NCBI GenBank assembly: GCA_002411515.1
Contig: DHTF01000119.1
Span: forward strand, 24,031 to 59,388
Direction of reading: 5' to 3'
Origin: Proteiniphilum sp. UBA5267
GTDB taxonomy: Bacteria > Bacteroidota > Bacteroidia > Bacteroidales > Dysgonomonadaceae
Length of the DNA stretch: 35,358 bases
Part shown: positions 24,973 to 32,884 of the stretch, in pieces
How the letters are laid out: each line of letters begins with the position of its first letter
Numbering within the stretch: the first letter of the stretch is position 1
The notes under the pieces: model-generated
The model's input: the letters and a program-made list of their open reading frames with translations, nothing else
What the model was told of the DNA's origin: nothing
Databases searched by the model: none
Position numbers and translations under genes: made by a program

Positions 24973-25362
24973 TCATTCTCTGTAAGATACTTCAAAAATC
25001 GAACCTATTCGTTTATAGTTCACCTTTTCATAATATTCATCTACATCAGACATCACATACACAAGCTGCCCGGGATAATCGTGATAAATGCATTCCATTA
25101 ACTTCTTGCCAATCTCTTTTCCCCTGTAAGCAGGCATGACCAGCAGGTCACACACATAGATATAGGTGTCAAAATCATTGAGAGAACGCGAATACCCACA
25201 TAAAACATCCCCCTCATAGGCCACATACGTTAGGGATGTCTCCAAAGCTGCCTTATATTTCTCCGCCAGTGTTTCTTGGGCATAATTCCATCCCTCTTCC
25301 TGATCAATCATCTCCATCAATTGGCGTTCATCGGTGCTCTTGTTGTATTTTCTTATCTCCAT
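24973..25362 (-). CDS. GNAT-family N-acetyltransferase
   Basis: The 129-residue protein has the GNAT core: an N-terminal helix region, the beta strand TYVAYEGDVLCGYSRSLND, the acetyl-CoA pyrophosphate-binding segment VCDLLVMPAYRGKEIGKKLMECIYH (the Arg/Gln-x-x-Gly-x-Gly/Ala-like turn is YRGKEIG), and the closing YVMSDVDEYYEKVNYKRIG. The length is short but complete for a minimal GNAT domain. The substrate cannot be predicted. It is 28 bp upstream-adjacent to the UvrA-like gene end on the same strand, so both probably share a transcript. Confidence 0.83.
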   Translation of the reverse strand: MEIRKYNKSTDERQLMEMIDQEEGWNYAQETLAEKYKAALETSLTYVAYEGDVLCGYSRSLNDFDTYIYVCDLLVMPAYRGKEIGKKLMECIYHDYPGQLVYVMSDVDEYYEKVNYKRIGSIFEVSYRE

Positions 25363-25390
25363 GGAGAGTTTGTTATGGATTGATTTCTGC

Positions 25391-27646
25391 CTATATTGCC
25401 TTTTTCAAATATTTCCCAGTCATCGACTGCTCGCAATTCACCAGATCCTCCGGTAATCCTTGGAAGATTACTTCGCCACCTTTTTTTCCACCTTCGGGAC
25501 CCAGGTCGATTATCCAGTCGGCAAATTTAATAATATCCAGATTGTGCTCGATAATAATCACGGTGTTGTCGTTTTTAACCAGTGTCTTTACGATCCTGTA
25601 GAAATTATCGATATCTGACATGTGTAGTCCTGTTGTGGGCTCGTCCATGATGTAAATATTGCCTTCCTTTTTCAATTCAGTAGCAATCTTTAATCGTTGC
25701 GATTCGCCGCCAGACAAAGTGCTCAGAGACTGTCCCAATTTTAAGTACCCTAAACCCACTTCCTGGAGAAGCAACAAGTGCTTTTTTATTTTTGAGGACT
25801 CGAAGAATTCAGCTGCCTGTGTAACCGTCATATCCAGTACATCGGCAATGTTTTTGTCTTTGAATTTCAGTTCCAACACCTCCGAATGATACCGTTTCCC
25901 TTCGCATTCATCACAGGTCGTTTTGACCGAATCCAGAAAATGAAGCTCAAAAGTCAGCACACCCTGTCCGTTACATTTGGGGCATGCTCCTTTTGAATTG
26001 AAGCTAAACAAGGAAGCATCAGCATGGGTCGCAGCAGCAAATTCTTTCCTGATCAAGTCAAAAACACCGATATAAGTCGCTGCATTTGCTCTGGATGATT
26101 TCCCAATGGAGGACTGGTCAATGACAATTGCGTCGGGATGTTGTTTTGCAAAGCACTCGTGGATCAGGCTGCTTTTTCCACTTCCGGCCACTCCGGTAAT
26201 ACAGGTCAGCACACCCCTTGGAATTCTGCAGGAGACATTTTTAAGGTTGTTCGAGTTCGCGTATTTGATTTCAAAAAATGATGTCCCCAGCTTTCGCTGA
26301 TAAGTCGGTTTGCCTTTTTTCAGCAGATAATCCCCTGTGATGCTCTCCACACGATGTAAACCTTCGGGTTCCCCGTTATACACCACCTGTCCACCGTACT
26401 TACCCGCTTTGGGCCCGATGTCGATAATCCATTCAGCAGCCCGGATGATATCAGGGTCGTGTTCTACCACAAAAACAGAATTCCCTTTATCCTTCAATCG
26501 AAACAGGATGTTCATCAGATTCTCCGTATCTCTCGGGTGTAGGCCGATCGAAGGCTCATCGAGCACATAAAGCATGTCCACCAGGTTGCAGTCCATTTGC
26601 TTGCTCATCTTCACCCGTTGCGATTCACCCCCCGAGAGTGTCCCTACTGCGCGTTCGAGCGACAGATAGCCCACGCCGATTTCAATCAGCTGCTGAAGCA
26701 AAAACTGAGCTTTCCGCAAGATAGGCTTCGATATCTCGTCATCAATATCCAGTAGAAATGGCAGTAAATCAACCAGTTCCATGTGGCAGACCTCGGCAAT
26801 GGTCAGTCCGTTTAGCCTCACATTCCTTGCCCGTTCATTTAATCGGGTGCCGCCACATTGTTCACAAGGTTGATAATTGAAATACTTGGTATAAGCATTC
26901 TTCTCCTCTTCCGCTGTTTCATCATCGGCCCTTGCGGCGACCGCTTTTTCCAGTTTACGGGCTATCCCTTCAAAGTTCCGATTATAGGTTAGTTTATCTT
27001 TTGCATTCTTTATCTGAAAAGGTTCAGAGAACAACAACAAATTCAACTCATCATCCGTAAACTCCTTTATCGGCTTATCTGAATCTACCACATCCAGACT
27101 CATCAGCTCTTTCCAAAGGAAGCCACCGACTTTGTAATGAGGATGCGAGATCGCACCCTGGCGAATCGATTTCTCCCTGTCGAGGAACAAATCAAGATCA
27201 ATTTTTATTTGTTTTCCCAGACCCTTGCAATGCGGGCACATGCCCTCCGGGTGGTTAAAAGAAAAATAAAACGAAGGGCCGATAAAAGGTTTGCCCACAC
27301 GTGAATAAAGCAGTCGCAGGTAGGTGTTCACTTCTGTTGCCGTTCCCACCGTACTCCGGAGGTTGTTGCCCATTCTATTCTGGTTGATCACGATGGCCGT
27401 CGATAAATTGAGGATATCATCCACGTCGGGACGCGACAATTTAGGCATTCGGGTGCGGGCAAATGTAGAAAATGTCTCTATCAATTGCCTTTGCGCTTCC
27501 GTATAAATTGTATCAAAAAGCAAGGATGATTTTCCCGAACCCGAAACGCCTGTAAACACCACCAGTTTGTGCTTTGGAAGCTCAATATCGATGTTCTTGA
27601 GATTGTTTGTATGTGCGTTTTTGATGATGATCTTGTCTCTATTCAT
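25391..27646 (-). CDS. UvrA-like ABC ATPase, class II (UvrA2/DrrC type)
   Basis: The 751-residue protein is a double ABC ATPase of the excinuclease UvrA family. It has two Walker A motifs ([16 protein letters not shown] and [12 protein letters not shown]), two ABC signatures ([14 protein letters not shown] and [15 protein letters not shown]), Walker B regions ending in DEPSIGLHP and DEPTTGLHM, and zinc-finger pairs (CPHC, CEQC, CPKC, CDEC). It is about 190 residues shorter than housekeeping UvrA (about 940). The UvrB-binding region is reduced or absent, which is typical of class II paralogs tied to drug or DNA-adduct tolerance. It probably binds damaged DNA or removes intercalators. It should not be taken as the genome's main uvrA. 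Confidence 0.88.
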   Translation of the reverse strand: MNRDKIIIKNAHTNNLKNIDIELPKHKLVVFTGVSGSGKSSLLFDTIYTEAQRQLIETFSTFARTRMPKLSRPDVDDILNLSTAIVINQNRMGNNLRSTVGTATEVNTYLRLLYSRVGKPFIGPSFYFSFNHPEGMCPHCKGLGKQIKIDLDLFLDREKSIRQGAISHPHYKVGGFLWKELMSLDVVDSDKPIKEFTDDELNLLLFSEPFQIKNAKDKLTYNRNFEGIARKLEKAVAARADDETAEEEKNAYTKYFNYQPCEQCGGTRLNERARNVRLNGLTIAEVCHMELVDLLPFLLDIDDEISKPILRKAQFLLQQLIEIGVGYLSLERAVGTLSGGESQRVKMSKQMDCNLVDMLYVLDEPSIGLHPRDTENLMNILFRLKDKGNSVFVVEHDPDIIRAAEWIIDIGPKAGKYGGQVVYNGEPEGLHRVESITGDYLLKKGKPTYQRKLGTSFFEIKYANSNNLKNVSCRIPRGVLTCITGVAGSGKSSLIHECFAKQHPDAIVIDQSSIGKSSRANAATYIGVFDLIRKEFAAATHADASLFSFNSKGACPKCNGQGVLTFELHFLDSVKTTCDECEGKRYHSEVLELKFKDKNIADVLDMTVTQAAEFFESSKIKKHLLLLQEVGLGYLKLGQSLSTLSGGESQRLKIATELKKEGNIYIMDEPTTGLHMSDIDNFYRIVKTLVKNDNTVIIIEHNLDIIKFADWIIDLGPEGGKKGGEVIFQGLPEDLVNCEQSMTGKYLKKAI

Positions 27647-27700
27647 GCTGTCAAACCTTTCTTTTTAGCCAGTGATCCGTACCCCCCGTGACGAGGAATC

Positions 27701-30151
27701 CTAAGCTCCAGCCTGGGCTTCTGCGGGAACTACTTCCGCGCTGCTTTTGTTCTCGATGTTCACGCTATAGTTGGCCGGTGTTTCCAATGTATAACGGATG
27801 GTGTTGTCCGAACGTGTCCATGTCAGCGAGACCGCTTCATCGCCCACCGGGATGGTGCCGCTGCATTGCTCCAGATCCAGGTCCGTAAATCGGACGGTGA
27901 TCTTTTTGTTCTCCTGGTCAATCTCTTTTATTCCCAACACATCTTTGTACAATATATAACCGATGTAGGATGAAAAACCGTGATTGCAACTGGCGTGGCT
28001 CTGCATGTTTTCCCAAAGAGTACCTGTCAGGTCGGCCATATAGTAGAAGTAATCCTGAATCTCGGCAATCAGTTGTCCCTGCAGGTCGTATCGGGATAGG
28101 ATGTCCATCCTCAGGTAGTTACCTATAAAAGCATTGGCACGAAAGACATCGGGATAAACAACCTTGTCATCGCGGTTCGGTCCAAAATCGCCGACAATCT
28201 TTTTCCAGAGCTCCGGATGTGACTCGGGAGTAGCCACGTTGAAAAAGAAAGCGTAATACTGACAAGCCTCGGTCGTGTTATTGGTTACTTTCAGCTTCCC
28301 CTCTTCCCTCATCGCGTTATCCACGAAGAACTCTCCGTTGTAAGATTGCTGAAGGATTGCTTCCCGCACCTTGTCCGATTTACTCAACCATTCGTTGTTG
28401 TCATATAGTTGTCCCGCACATTTCAATGCGGCGCTATACAGCATGTTGGTGGGATAACTGACATCCTGAATAAAATCGTTTGCTCTCGACCATTCCACGA
28501 ACACCCAGCTATCCAGCTTCTCGAGCAACCCGTCTTCATTCTCGAAGTTTGAGAAGTAGCCCAGCAGGTTTTTAATACGAGGTTCCAGACTGGCTACCAA
28601 TTGCTGATCGCCTCCGTTTCGGGCGTAATTTTCCACTTGCAGAATAAACCAGAGCGACCAGTTGGGAATGAACACCCCGTCGTTATGATCGGCGGGATAG
28701 CACATCGGAATCATTCCTTCCGGCAGGAATTCAAAACGTTCGGGTAGGGCATAATTCTCCAGGAAATTGTCCGATACGTCCCTTCTTCCGGTAAACATTC
28801 TTTCGGCGATGGAGCTAAAATAGCTGTCGCACAGCCACCCTGCGCGTTCACGTGAAGGACAATCCATGAACACATCCACCGAGTTCTGTCGGAACGTTTG
28901 TTTGGCGGCATCATATATTTTGTTCAGCTTCTCGTTGCTGCTCTTGAATTGGGCGACATGATTGTCCGGATAAGCGAATTCCCGCAAGTAGAGTTTCTCC
29001 ACCTCGCCGTTTCCTTCCAGTACCATCACCTTGAGGTAGCGAAAGGTATATGATTCGAGCGTTTCGATGTCGTATTCACCCGGTTGCAGTTCATACACGA
29101 TGTGGTTACAGATGTCGCTTTGCCGCTGTTTGGTCTTCACATCATTGTCCGTTAGCAATTCATCAAAATAGAAAATCAACCTCATCGGTTCGAGGCATTT
29201 GATCCGGGCTCCAATAAAGCCGGACAGATCTCTGCCAAAATCATACAGATTGAATTCATTCCTTTTCAAGGAAGGAGATGCTCCGGAAGCAAACGGTTCC
29301 TGCATTATCTCTTGTGATTCCGTGGCAATCTCTTGTATCTCCTGCGATACCGGGTATACTTCCAATTCATCCTCCTTGTATCCCTTGAGGATGTTGCTAA
29401 TCGCGGCTAGCGAACGATCCTTGTAGTACTTTTCGGGCGTGATTTTCTTTATGGTTCCTTTTGAATGCAGGCTGACGGGTTCTTGTATATCGAACGTGGG
29501 CATCGGCACGTGGCGAGGCAGTAACTGCACGACCGGTAGATTGGCCAGTGTCACTTTCTCCAAAGGCGTTTCCGTCGAGGTACGCCAGCGGTCATACCCT
29601 TCCGTCAAGCGATAATATTCCGTGAAGGGGCGCTGAAAGCTGTAACGCTCTACCTTTTGCAGCCGTTCCTTTATTTGAAATGCTTCAAAGTCATTGTCCG
29701 AGCCGGTCGCGAGCACCACTTTCCCGTCCACTTTCACCTCCGACAATAAAAACGAAGGCTGGTCGAGGGTGTAAAAGGAGTTCACGTTGTAGCCGGCCAC
29801 TTCAATGGCGAGGATGTTTTCGCCCTCTTTCGTAAATTGTCCTACGGGATATTCATCGATCCGGAAATAACCATGAGCGGCCCTGGCGGGACCGGAACCC
29901 ACAAAATTCCCGTTCACGTAGATCCGGTAGAGCGTAGCCGCCGCAATTTTTACGCCGACCTCCTGTCCGGCTTCTGCGGTAAAACTTGCCCTGAATCCAA
30001 GATTCAGGTTCATTTCCTTTTCCCGACCTTCCGCCCATACCGGGACGGCTTTCTCCATGCTTGCCGCTGTATCGGGCGCTGAATGAGGAGTGCAACCTAA
30101 TGCAAAAAGTGCAATTACACTTACAATAGAAATTTGTAGAAGACGTGTCAT
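27701..30151 (-). CDS. Lipoprotein alpha-L-rhamnosidase-like glycoside hydrolase (GH78-type)
   Basis: The 816-residue protein begins with a lipoprotein signal (LLQISIVSVIALFALGC, Cys19). An N-terminal beta-sandwich region follows (TLYRIYVNGNFVGSGPARAAHGYFRIDEYPV, about residues 70-110), with ESYTFRYLKVMV before the catalytic domain. The six-hairpin (alpha/alpha)6 domain begins with the rhamnosidase-like signature DCPSRERAGWLCDSYFS (about residues 430-446) and continues with YPADHNDGVFIPNWSLWFI and WVFVEWSRANDF. A beta domain closes the protein. Known GH78 enzymes use a DCPTRxER-type loop and a downstream Glu, so this variant may act on another deoxysugar or uronic substrate. It is probably surface-exposed. 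The M20 gene lies directly upstream, 29 bp away. Confidence 0.8.
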   Translation of the reverse strand: MTRLLQISIVSVIALFALGCTPHSAPDTAASMEKAVPVWAEGREKEMNLNLGFRASFTAEAGQEVGVKIAAATLYRIYVNGNFVGSGPARAAHGYFRIDEYPVGQFTKEGENILAIEVAGYNVNSFYTLDQPSFLLSEVKVDGKVVLATGSDNDFEAFQIKERLQKVERYSFQRPFTEYYRLTEGYDRWRTSTETPLEKVTLANLPVVQLLPRHVPMPTFDIQEPVSLHSKGTIKKITPEKYYKDRSLAAISNILKGYKEDELEVYPVSQEIQEIATESQEIMQEPFASGASPSLKRNEFNLYDFGRDLSGFIGARIKCLEPMRLIFYFDELLTDNDVKTKQRQSDICNHIVYELQPGEYDIETLESYTFRYLKVMVLEGNGEVEKLYLREFAYPDNHVAQFKSSNEKLNKIYDAAKQTFRQNSVDVFMDCPSRERAGWLCDSYFSSIAERMFTGRRDVSDNFLENYALPERFEFLPEGMIPMCYPADHNDGVFIPNWSLWFILQVENYARNGGDQQLVASLEPRIKNLLGYFSNFENEDGLLEKLDSWVFVEWSRANDFIQDVSYPTNMLYSAALKCAGQLYDNNEWLSKSDKVREAILQQSYNGEFFVDNAMREEGKLKVTNNTTEACQYYAFFFNVATPESHPELWKKIVGDFGPNRDDKVVYPDVFRANAFIGNYLRMDILSRYDLQGQLIAEIQDYFYYMADLTGTLWENMQSHASCNHGFSSYIGYILYKDVLGIKEIDQENKKITVRFTDLDLEQCSGTIPVGDEAVSLTWTRSDNTIRYTLETPANYSVNIENKSSAEVVPAEAQAGA

Positions 30152-30180
30152 ATTTGTTTATTTATGTTTCCAGAAAGTAT

Positions 30181-31458
30181 TTAGTTGTTTAATCGTGACA
30201 GAAGCATTGTCGAAAAATATTGCACCCCCACGCGTATGGCTTCTTCATCCACCGCAAAGTTTGCAGAATGAGGCATGGCGATGACTCCCTTTTCGAAATT
30301 AGAGCCTCCCAATAAATAATATACACCGGGTACCTTTTTCTGAAAGAAGGAAAAATCGTCATTGAATAAATGGACAATTCCATAAATAGGAGCCACTGTG
30401 TTTTTTCCATAAGCAGCAGCAATTGTTTGAAGCGTTTCCCGTGTCAGTTTTGCATCGTTGTATACAGTAGGATCATTCTTTTCGTACTGCACCGATAACA
30501 GTTTTGTAGCATAAGCAGAACGACCGATATTCTCCTTTAACCGCACCAACATGGAGTCCAGTTCAAGACTATCGGTTGCATATATCATGGTCGATATATC
30601 CACAACGTTGTTTCCCGATTTTACATGAAATGGCTCAGATACGGCAATATAATCTGCATACATACTATTGGGATTGGCAATCCCTATTTCAGGATCCATG
30701 AAATTCTTTAAGTCCCAAAATTTTTCATTCACCGTACTGTGGCCTTTTATGAGGTCCTGGGTATATTTTACCACCTCATCCTTTACCAAAATGTTATTGA
30801 ACTGGACTTTTAATTTCCTGAAATAGGAATAGAGTTCATTTTCTTTTGTGGCAACTTGACCAACAGGAAAGGGAGAGATGTGTAAAGCATACATTTCTGA
30901 CGGGTCAATAAGATCAAACAGTCCGTCTGCAATCATGGATTGTGCCCCTCTATTCCATATTTCCTCCGAAGGTTGAAAAATAAAATAGATTGTGCCCTTT
31001 ATTTTATCCCTGTGCTTAGCCAGCACAGTAGCAATACCCAGTCCGATTGTTGTGTGCACATCATGTCCGCATATATGTCTCACCCCCTTATTTACAGAAG
31101 CAAATTCCACTACATCCGGAGAATCAGAGGCCAGTGCATCTATATCGGCCCGCCATGCAACATGTTTTCCCTCTTGTGCCCCTTTTAATATGCCCACCAC
31201 ACCATATCCACCAATATTGGTCTTCACATCCAGGCCAATCGAATCAAGGTAAGAGATAATTTTAGTCGAGGTTCGCTTTTCCTGCTCCGAAATTTCGGGG
31301 TACCTATGCAAGTCTCTTCTCACCTCGACAAGACTTTCATAAATTTGATCTGTTTCCCTGGCTATTAAGTTCACAGTCAATTCTTCCACATCACCCTTAG
31401 GCTCAAACGAGCATGTTTGTGCAAGAATTACCAGGCTAAAAAATAATATTTTTTTCAT
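30181..31458 (-). CDS. Secreted M20-family amidohydrolase/carboxypeptidase
   Basis: From ATG 31458 the 425-residue protein has a signal peptide (MKKILFFSLVILAQTC, possibly a relaxed lipobox), then an M20D-type metallopeptidase domain. Landmarks are RRDLHRYPEISEQEKRTS, the metal/active-site strand WRADIDALASDS, CGHDVHTTIGLG (metal-binding Cys and His residues) and the catalytic acid in IFQPSEEIWNRGAQSMI. The dimerisation lid follows, and the C-terminus has FNDDFSFFQKKVPGVYYLLG and the last metal His in MPHSANFAVDEEAI. Relatives hydrolyse N-acyl amino acids, indole-acetyl conjugates or small peptides. The longer frame to ATG/GTG 31488 adds ten residues ahead of the signal peptide and is less likely. 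Confidence 0.88.
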   Translation of the reverse strand: MKKILFFSLVILAQTCSFEPKGDVEELTVNLIARETDQIYESLVEVRRDLHRYPEISEQEKRTSTKIISYLDSIGLDVKTNIGGYGVVGILKGAQEGKHVAWRADIDALASDSPDVVEFASVNKGVRHICGHDVHTTIGLGIATVLAKHRDKIKGTIYFIFQPSEEIWNRGAQSMIADGLFDLIDPSEMYALHISPFPVGQVATKENELYSYFRKLKVQFNNILVKDEVVKYTQDLIKGHSTVNEKFWDLKNFMDPEIGIANPNSMYADYIAVSEPFHVKSGNNVVDISTMIYATDSLELDSMLVRLKENIGRSAYATKLLSVQYEKNDPTVYNDAKLTRETLQTIAAAYGKNTVAPIYGIVHLFNDDFSFFQKKVPGVYYLLGGSNFEKGVIAMPHSANFAVDEEAIRVGVQYFSTMLLSRLNN

Positions 31459-31809
31459 CACTAATATTTTAGCGCACTGTGTATCCATTTACCAGGCTTT
31501 TGTCCAGTCATAAAAATACTAAAAAATCCTGACCTGGACAAGATCTCAGGAGATTATTTTCCCTTTTTTTCAAGTATTCTTGAAGGAGTTGCAGATATCA
31601 TTCAGTTGGTATCATTTTTTCCTAGATGCATTTTCATTTATCCTGTTCCAGCAGTGCTTCACTTGCGATGCTCTTATGTGTGAATGTACTGGTATTTGCT
31701 CTTTACCTTATGTCAAAACTTATCTTCATATCCTTAATCTATACTATATTAATTTTGTTTCAATCATTTTTTTACTTAACTTCACTTTTAGAATACAAAC
31801 AACTTTATC
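31459..31809. other. AT-rich divergent intergenic region
   Basis: This gap separates the M20 gene (-) from an orphan gene (+). It should hold both promoters. A TAATTTTG -7-like box lies at 31750-31757 on the + strand, 52 bp before the orphan start, but without a clear TTTG partner. The first copy of a 27-bp imperfect direct repeat sits at 31599-31625. Open frames of 70-78 codons cross the region on the + strand; their hydrophobic, Phe/Leu/Cys-rich translations fit AT-rich noncoding DNA and I do not call them genes. Confidence 0.5.
31599..31625 (+). repeat. 27-bp imperfect direct repeat flanking the orphan gene, copy 1
   Basis: CATTCAGTTGGTA at 31599-31611 recurs exactly at 32355-32367. The next 14 bp match at 9 positions and both copies end in CTAG. 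The core looks like a tRNA D-arm but no tRNA is present. Confidence 0.4.
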
Positions 31810-32331
31810 ATGTTAAAAAATGTATACTATCAATCTAAAGTGAATATCTCAAATGAGTTGTTAGTACAAAGATTTGATAAAGGATTGATCAGATTCTCTT
31901 TTAATTTCTCCTCTCAAGAGGATCCTTTGTGGATTCATATCGGTATTTCTTTTGAAGCAGGTGACTATTTAAAGCAATTACTCAGCACTACAAATTTGAC
32001 AGTTCACGCTCTTTCATTTCTTGATCTGGTCCTTGAAGCAGGCTTCAAATTTCCGTTGGACAGAGTAATATATATAGATGAATCTGATGAAAGTGAGTCG
32101 CTGTTTGAGTACATTGATAATCATATTAGGAGGAAACCTCATCGATTAAACGATGAGGATTTCTATTTAACTTACCAGATTACATTTGATATTAAGGAGA
32201 AATATGATAAATACATTAAAGATAATCCTGGTCAGGATTCATACGCTGATATGTATAATATTCTCATTAATTTTGACTTCACTTGTTACAAGATTGAGAA
32301 TGGATCATTTGTAATTACTAGTTACTTCTGA
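31810..32331 (+). CDS. Hypothetical orphan protein
   Basis: I do not recognise this 173-residue protein. It has no signal peptide and no membrane segment. It is acidic and mixed alpha/beta in appearance: RFSFNFSSQEDPLWIHIGISFEAGDYLKQLL looks like beta strands and a helix, then an acidic stretch (YIDESDESESLFEYIDNHI) and YLTYQITFDIKEKYDKYIKD. Codon use is strongly AT-rich, unlike the left half of the window. It is the only + strand gene in the right half, divergent from the M20 gene and convergent with the DUF3795 gene, and lies between the two copies of the 27-bp direct repeat. These features suggest acquisition. ATG 31810 is the only Met near the N-terminus of the frame. Confidence 0.6.
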   Translation: MLKNVYYQSKVNISNELLVQRFDKGLIRFSFNFSSQEDPLWIHIGISFEAGDYLKQLLSTTNLTVHALSFLDLVLEAGFKFPLDRVIYIDESDESESLFEYIDNHIRRKPHRLNDEDFYLTYQITFDIKEKYDKYIKDNPGQDSYADMYNILINFDFTCYKIENGSFVITSYF

Positions 32332-32354
32332 TGCGCGCTGCCCTTTTCAACTCA

Positions 32355-32381
32355 CATTCAGTTGGTAGAATGTCTTTCTAG
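32355..32381 (+). repeat. 27-bp imperfect direct repeat flanking the orphan gene, copy 2
   Basis: This is the second copy of the repeat at 31599-31625 (22 of 27 bases identical). Its CTAG end overlaps the stop codon of the convergent DUF3795 gene, so the repeat reaches exactly to the end of that gene. Confidence 0.4.
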
Positions 32382-32812
32382 TATTTCGTGGCCACTTCGT
32401 ATGCTGTTTTACACTGGAGACAAAACTTTCTATGTACACTTAATCCAGCACCACAGACCTTGCATTTCCATTTCTCCTGTTCATGTTTTATAAATTCATC
32501 AAGGCCCTGATCTTTAATATAAGCAAGGTTTTCAATCATGCTCATTCCATATTTTGTCCGATATCTTTTGTCAAGCATTTTTAGTCTGGAGCATGGATAT
32601 TTCTCACAATCAAAACAAAATCCCGATTCAGTACTTGCCAATAGATCACAATTGACGATCTTACAACTTCTACAAGCTTGTGGCATATTTGCGTCCTTAA
32701 TTAAAGAGCAGCCACTGCATGGTTTCTTCTCTCTCAAGTAACCAATACATAATCCACAATTCATTCCACATGCTGCAATCAGTCCCGTATATCTTAATTC
32801 AATATCTTTCAT
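32378..32812 (-). CDS. DUF3795 cysteine-rich protein with C-terminal zinc ribbon
   Basis: The 144-residue protein matches DUF3795: CGMNCGLCIGYLREKKPCSGC at the start, then CRSC, NC and FCFDCEKYPCSRLKMLDKRY. These eleven cysteines are arranged like metal-binding fingers. A separate C-terminal CKVCG...CLQC pair forms a probable zinc ribbon, which many DUF3795 proteins have. Function is unknown; it is cytoplasmic, with no signal peptide. It lies 72 bp downstream of the start-side end of the large secreted hydrolase gene on the same strand order and converges with the orphan gene. I do not infer a pathway from the context. Confidence 0.85.
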   Translation of the reverse strand: MKDIELRYTGLIAACGMNCGLCIGYLREKKPCSGCSLIKDANMPQACRSCKIVNCDLLASTESGFCFDCEKYPCSRLKMLDKRYRTKYGMSMIENLAYIKDQGLDEFIKHEQEKWKCKVCGAGLSVHRKFCLQCKTAYEVATKY

Positions 32813-32884
32813 AGCTTACTTAATGAATGAACGGTTATATAACTAGTCGGATGCATACGGTGATTCAATAACTTTTACACAATA

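Noticed and set aside
31580..31838. Two overlapping + strand frames of 70-78 codons with hydrophobic translations.
   Set aside because: They are AT-rich noncoding-type sequence rich in Phe, Leu and Cys, overlap each other and the orphan gene start, and have no ribosome site.
32355..32381. Possible tRNA gene (CAGTTGGTA D-arm-like core with pairing ATTC/GAAT).
   Set aside because: There is no acceptor stem, anticodon arm or GGTTCGA T-loop nearby, and the sequence runs into the DUF3795 coding region.
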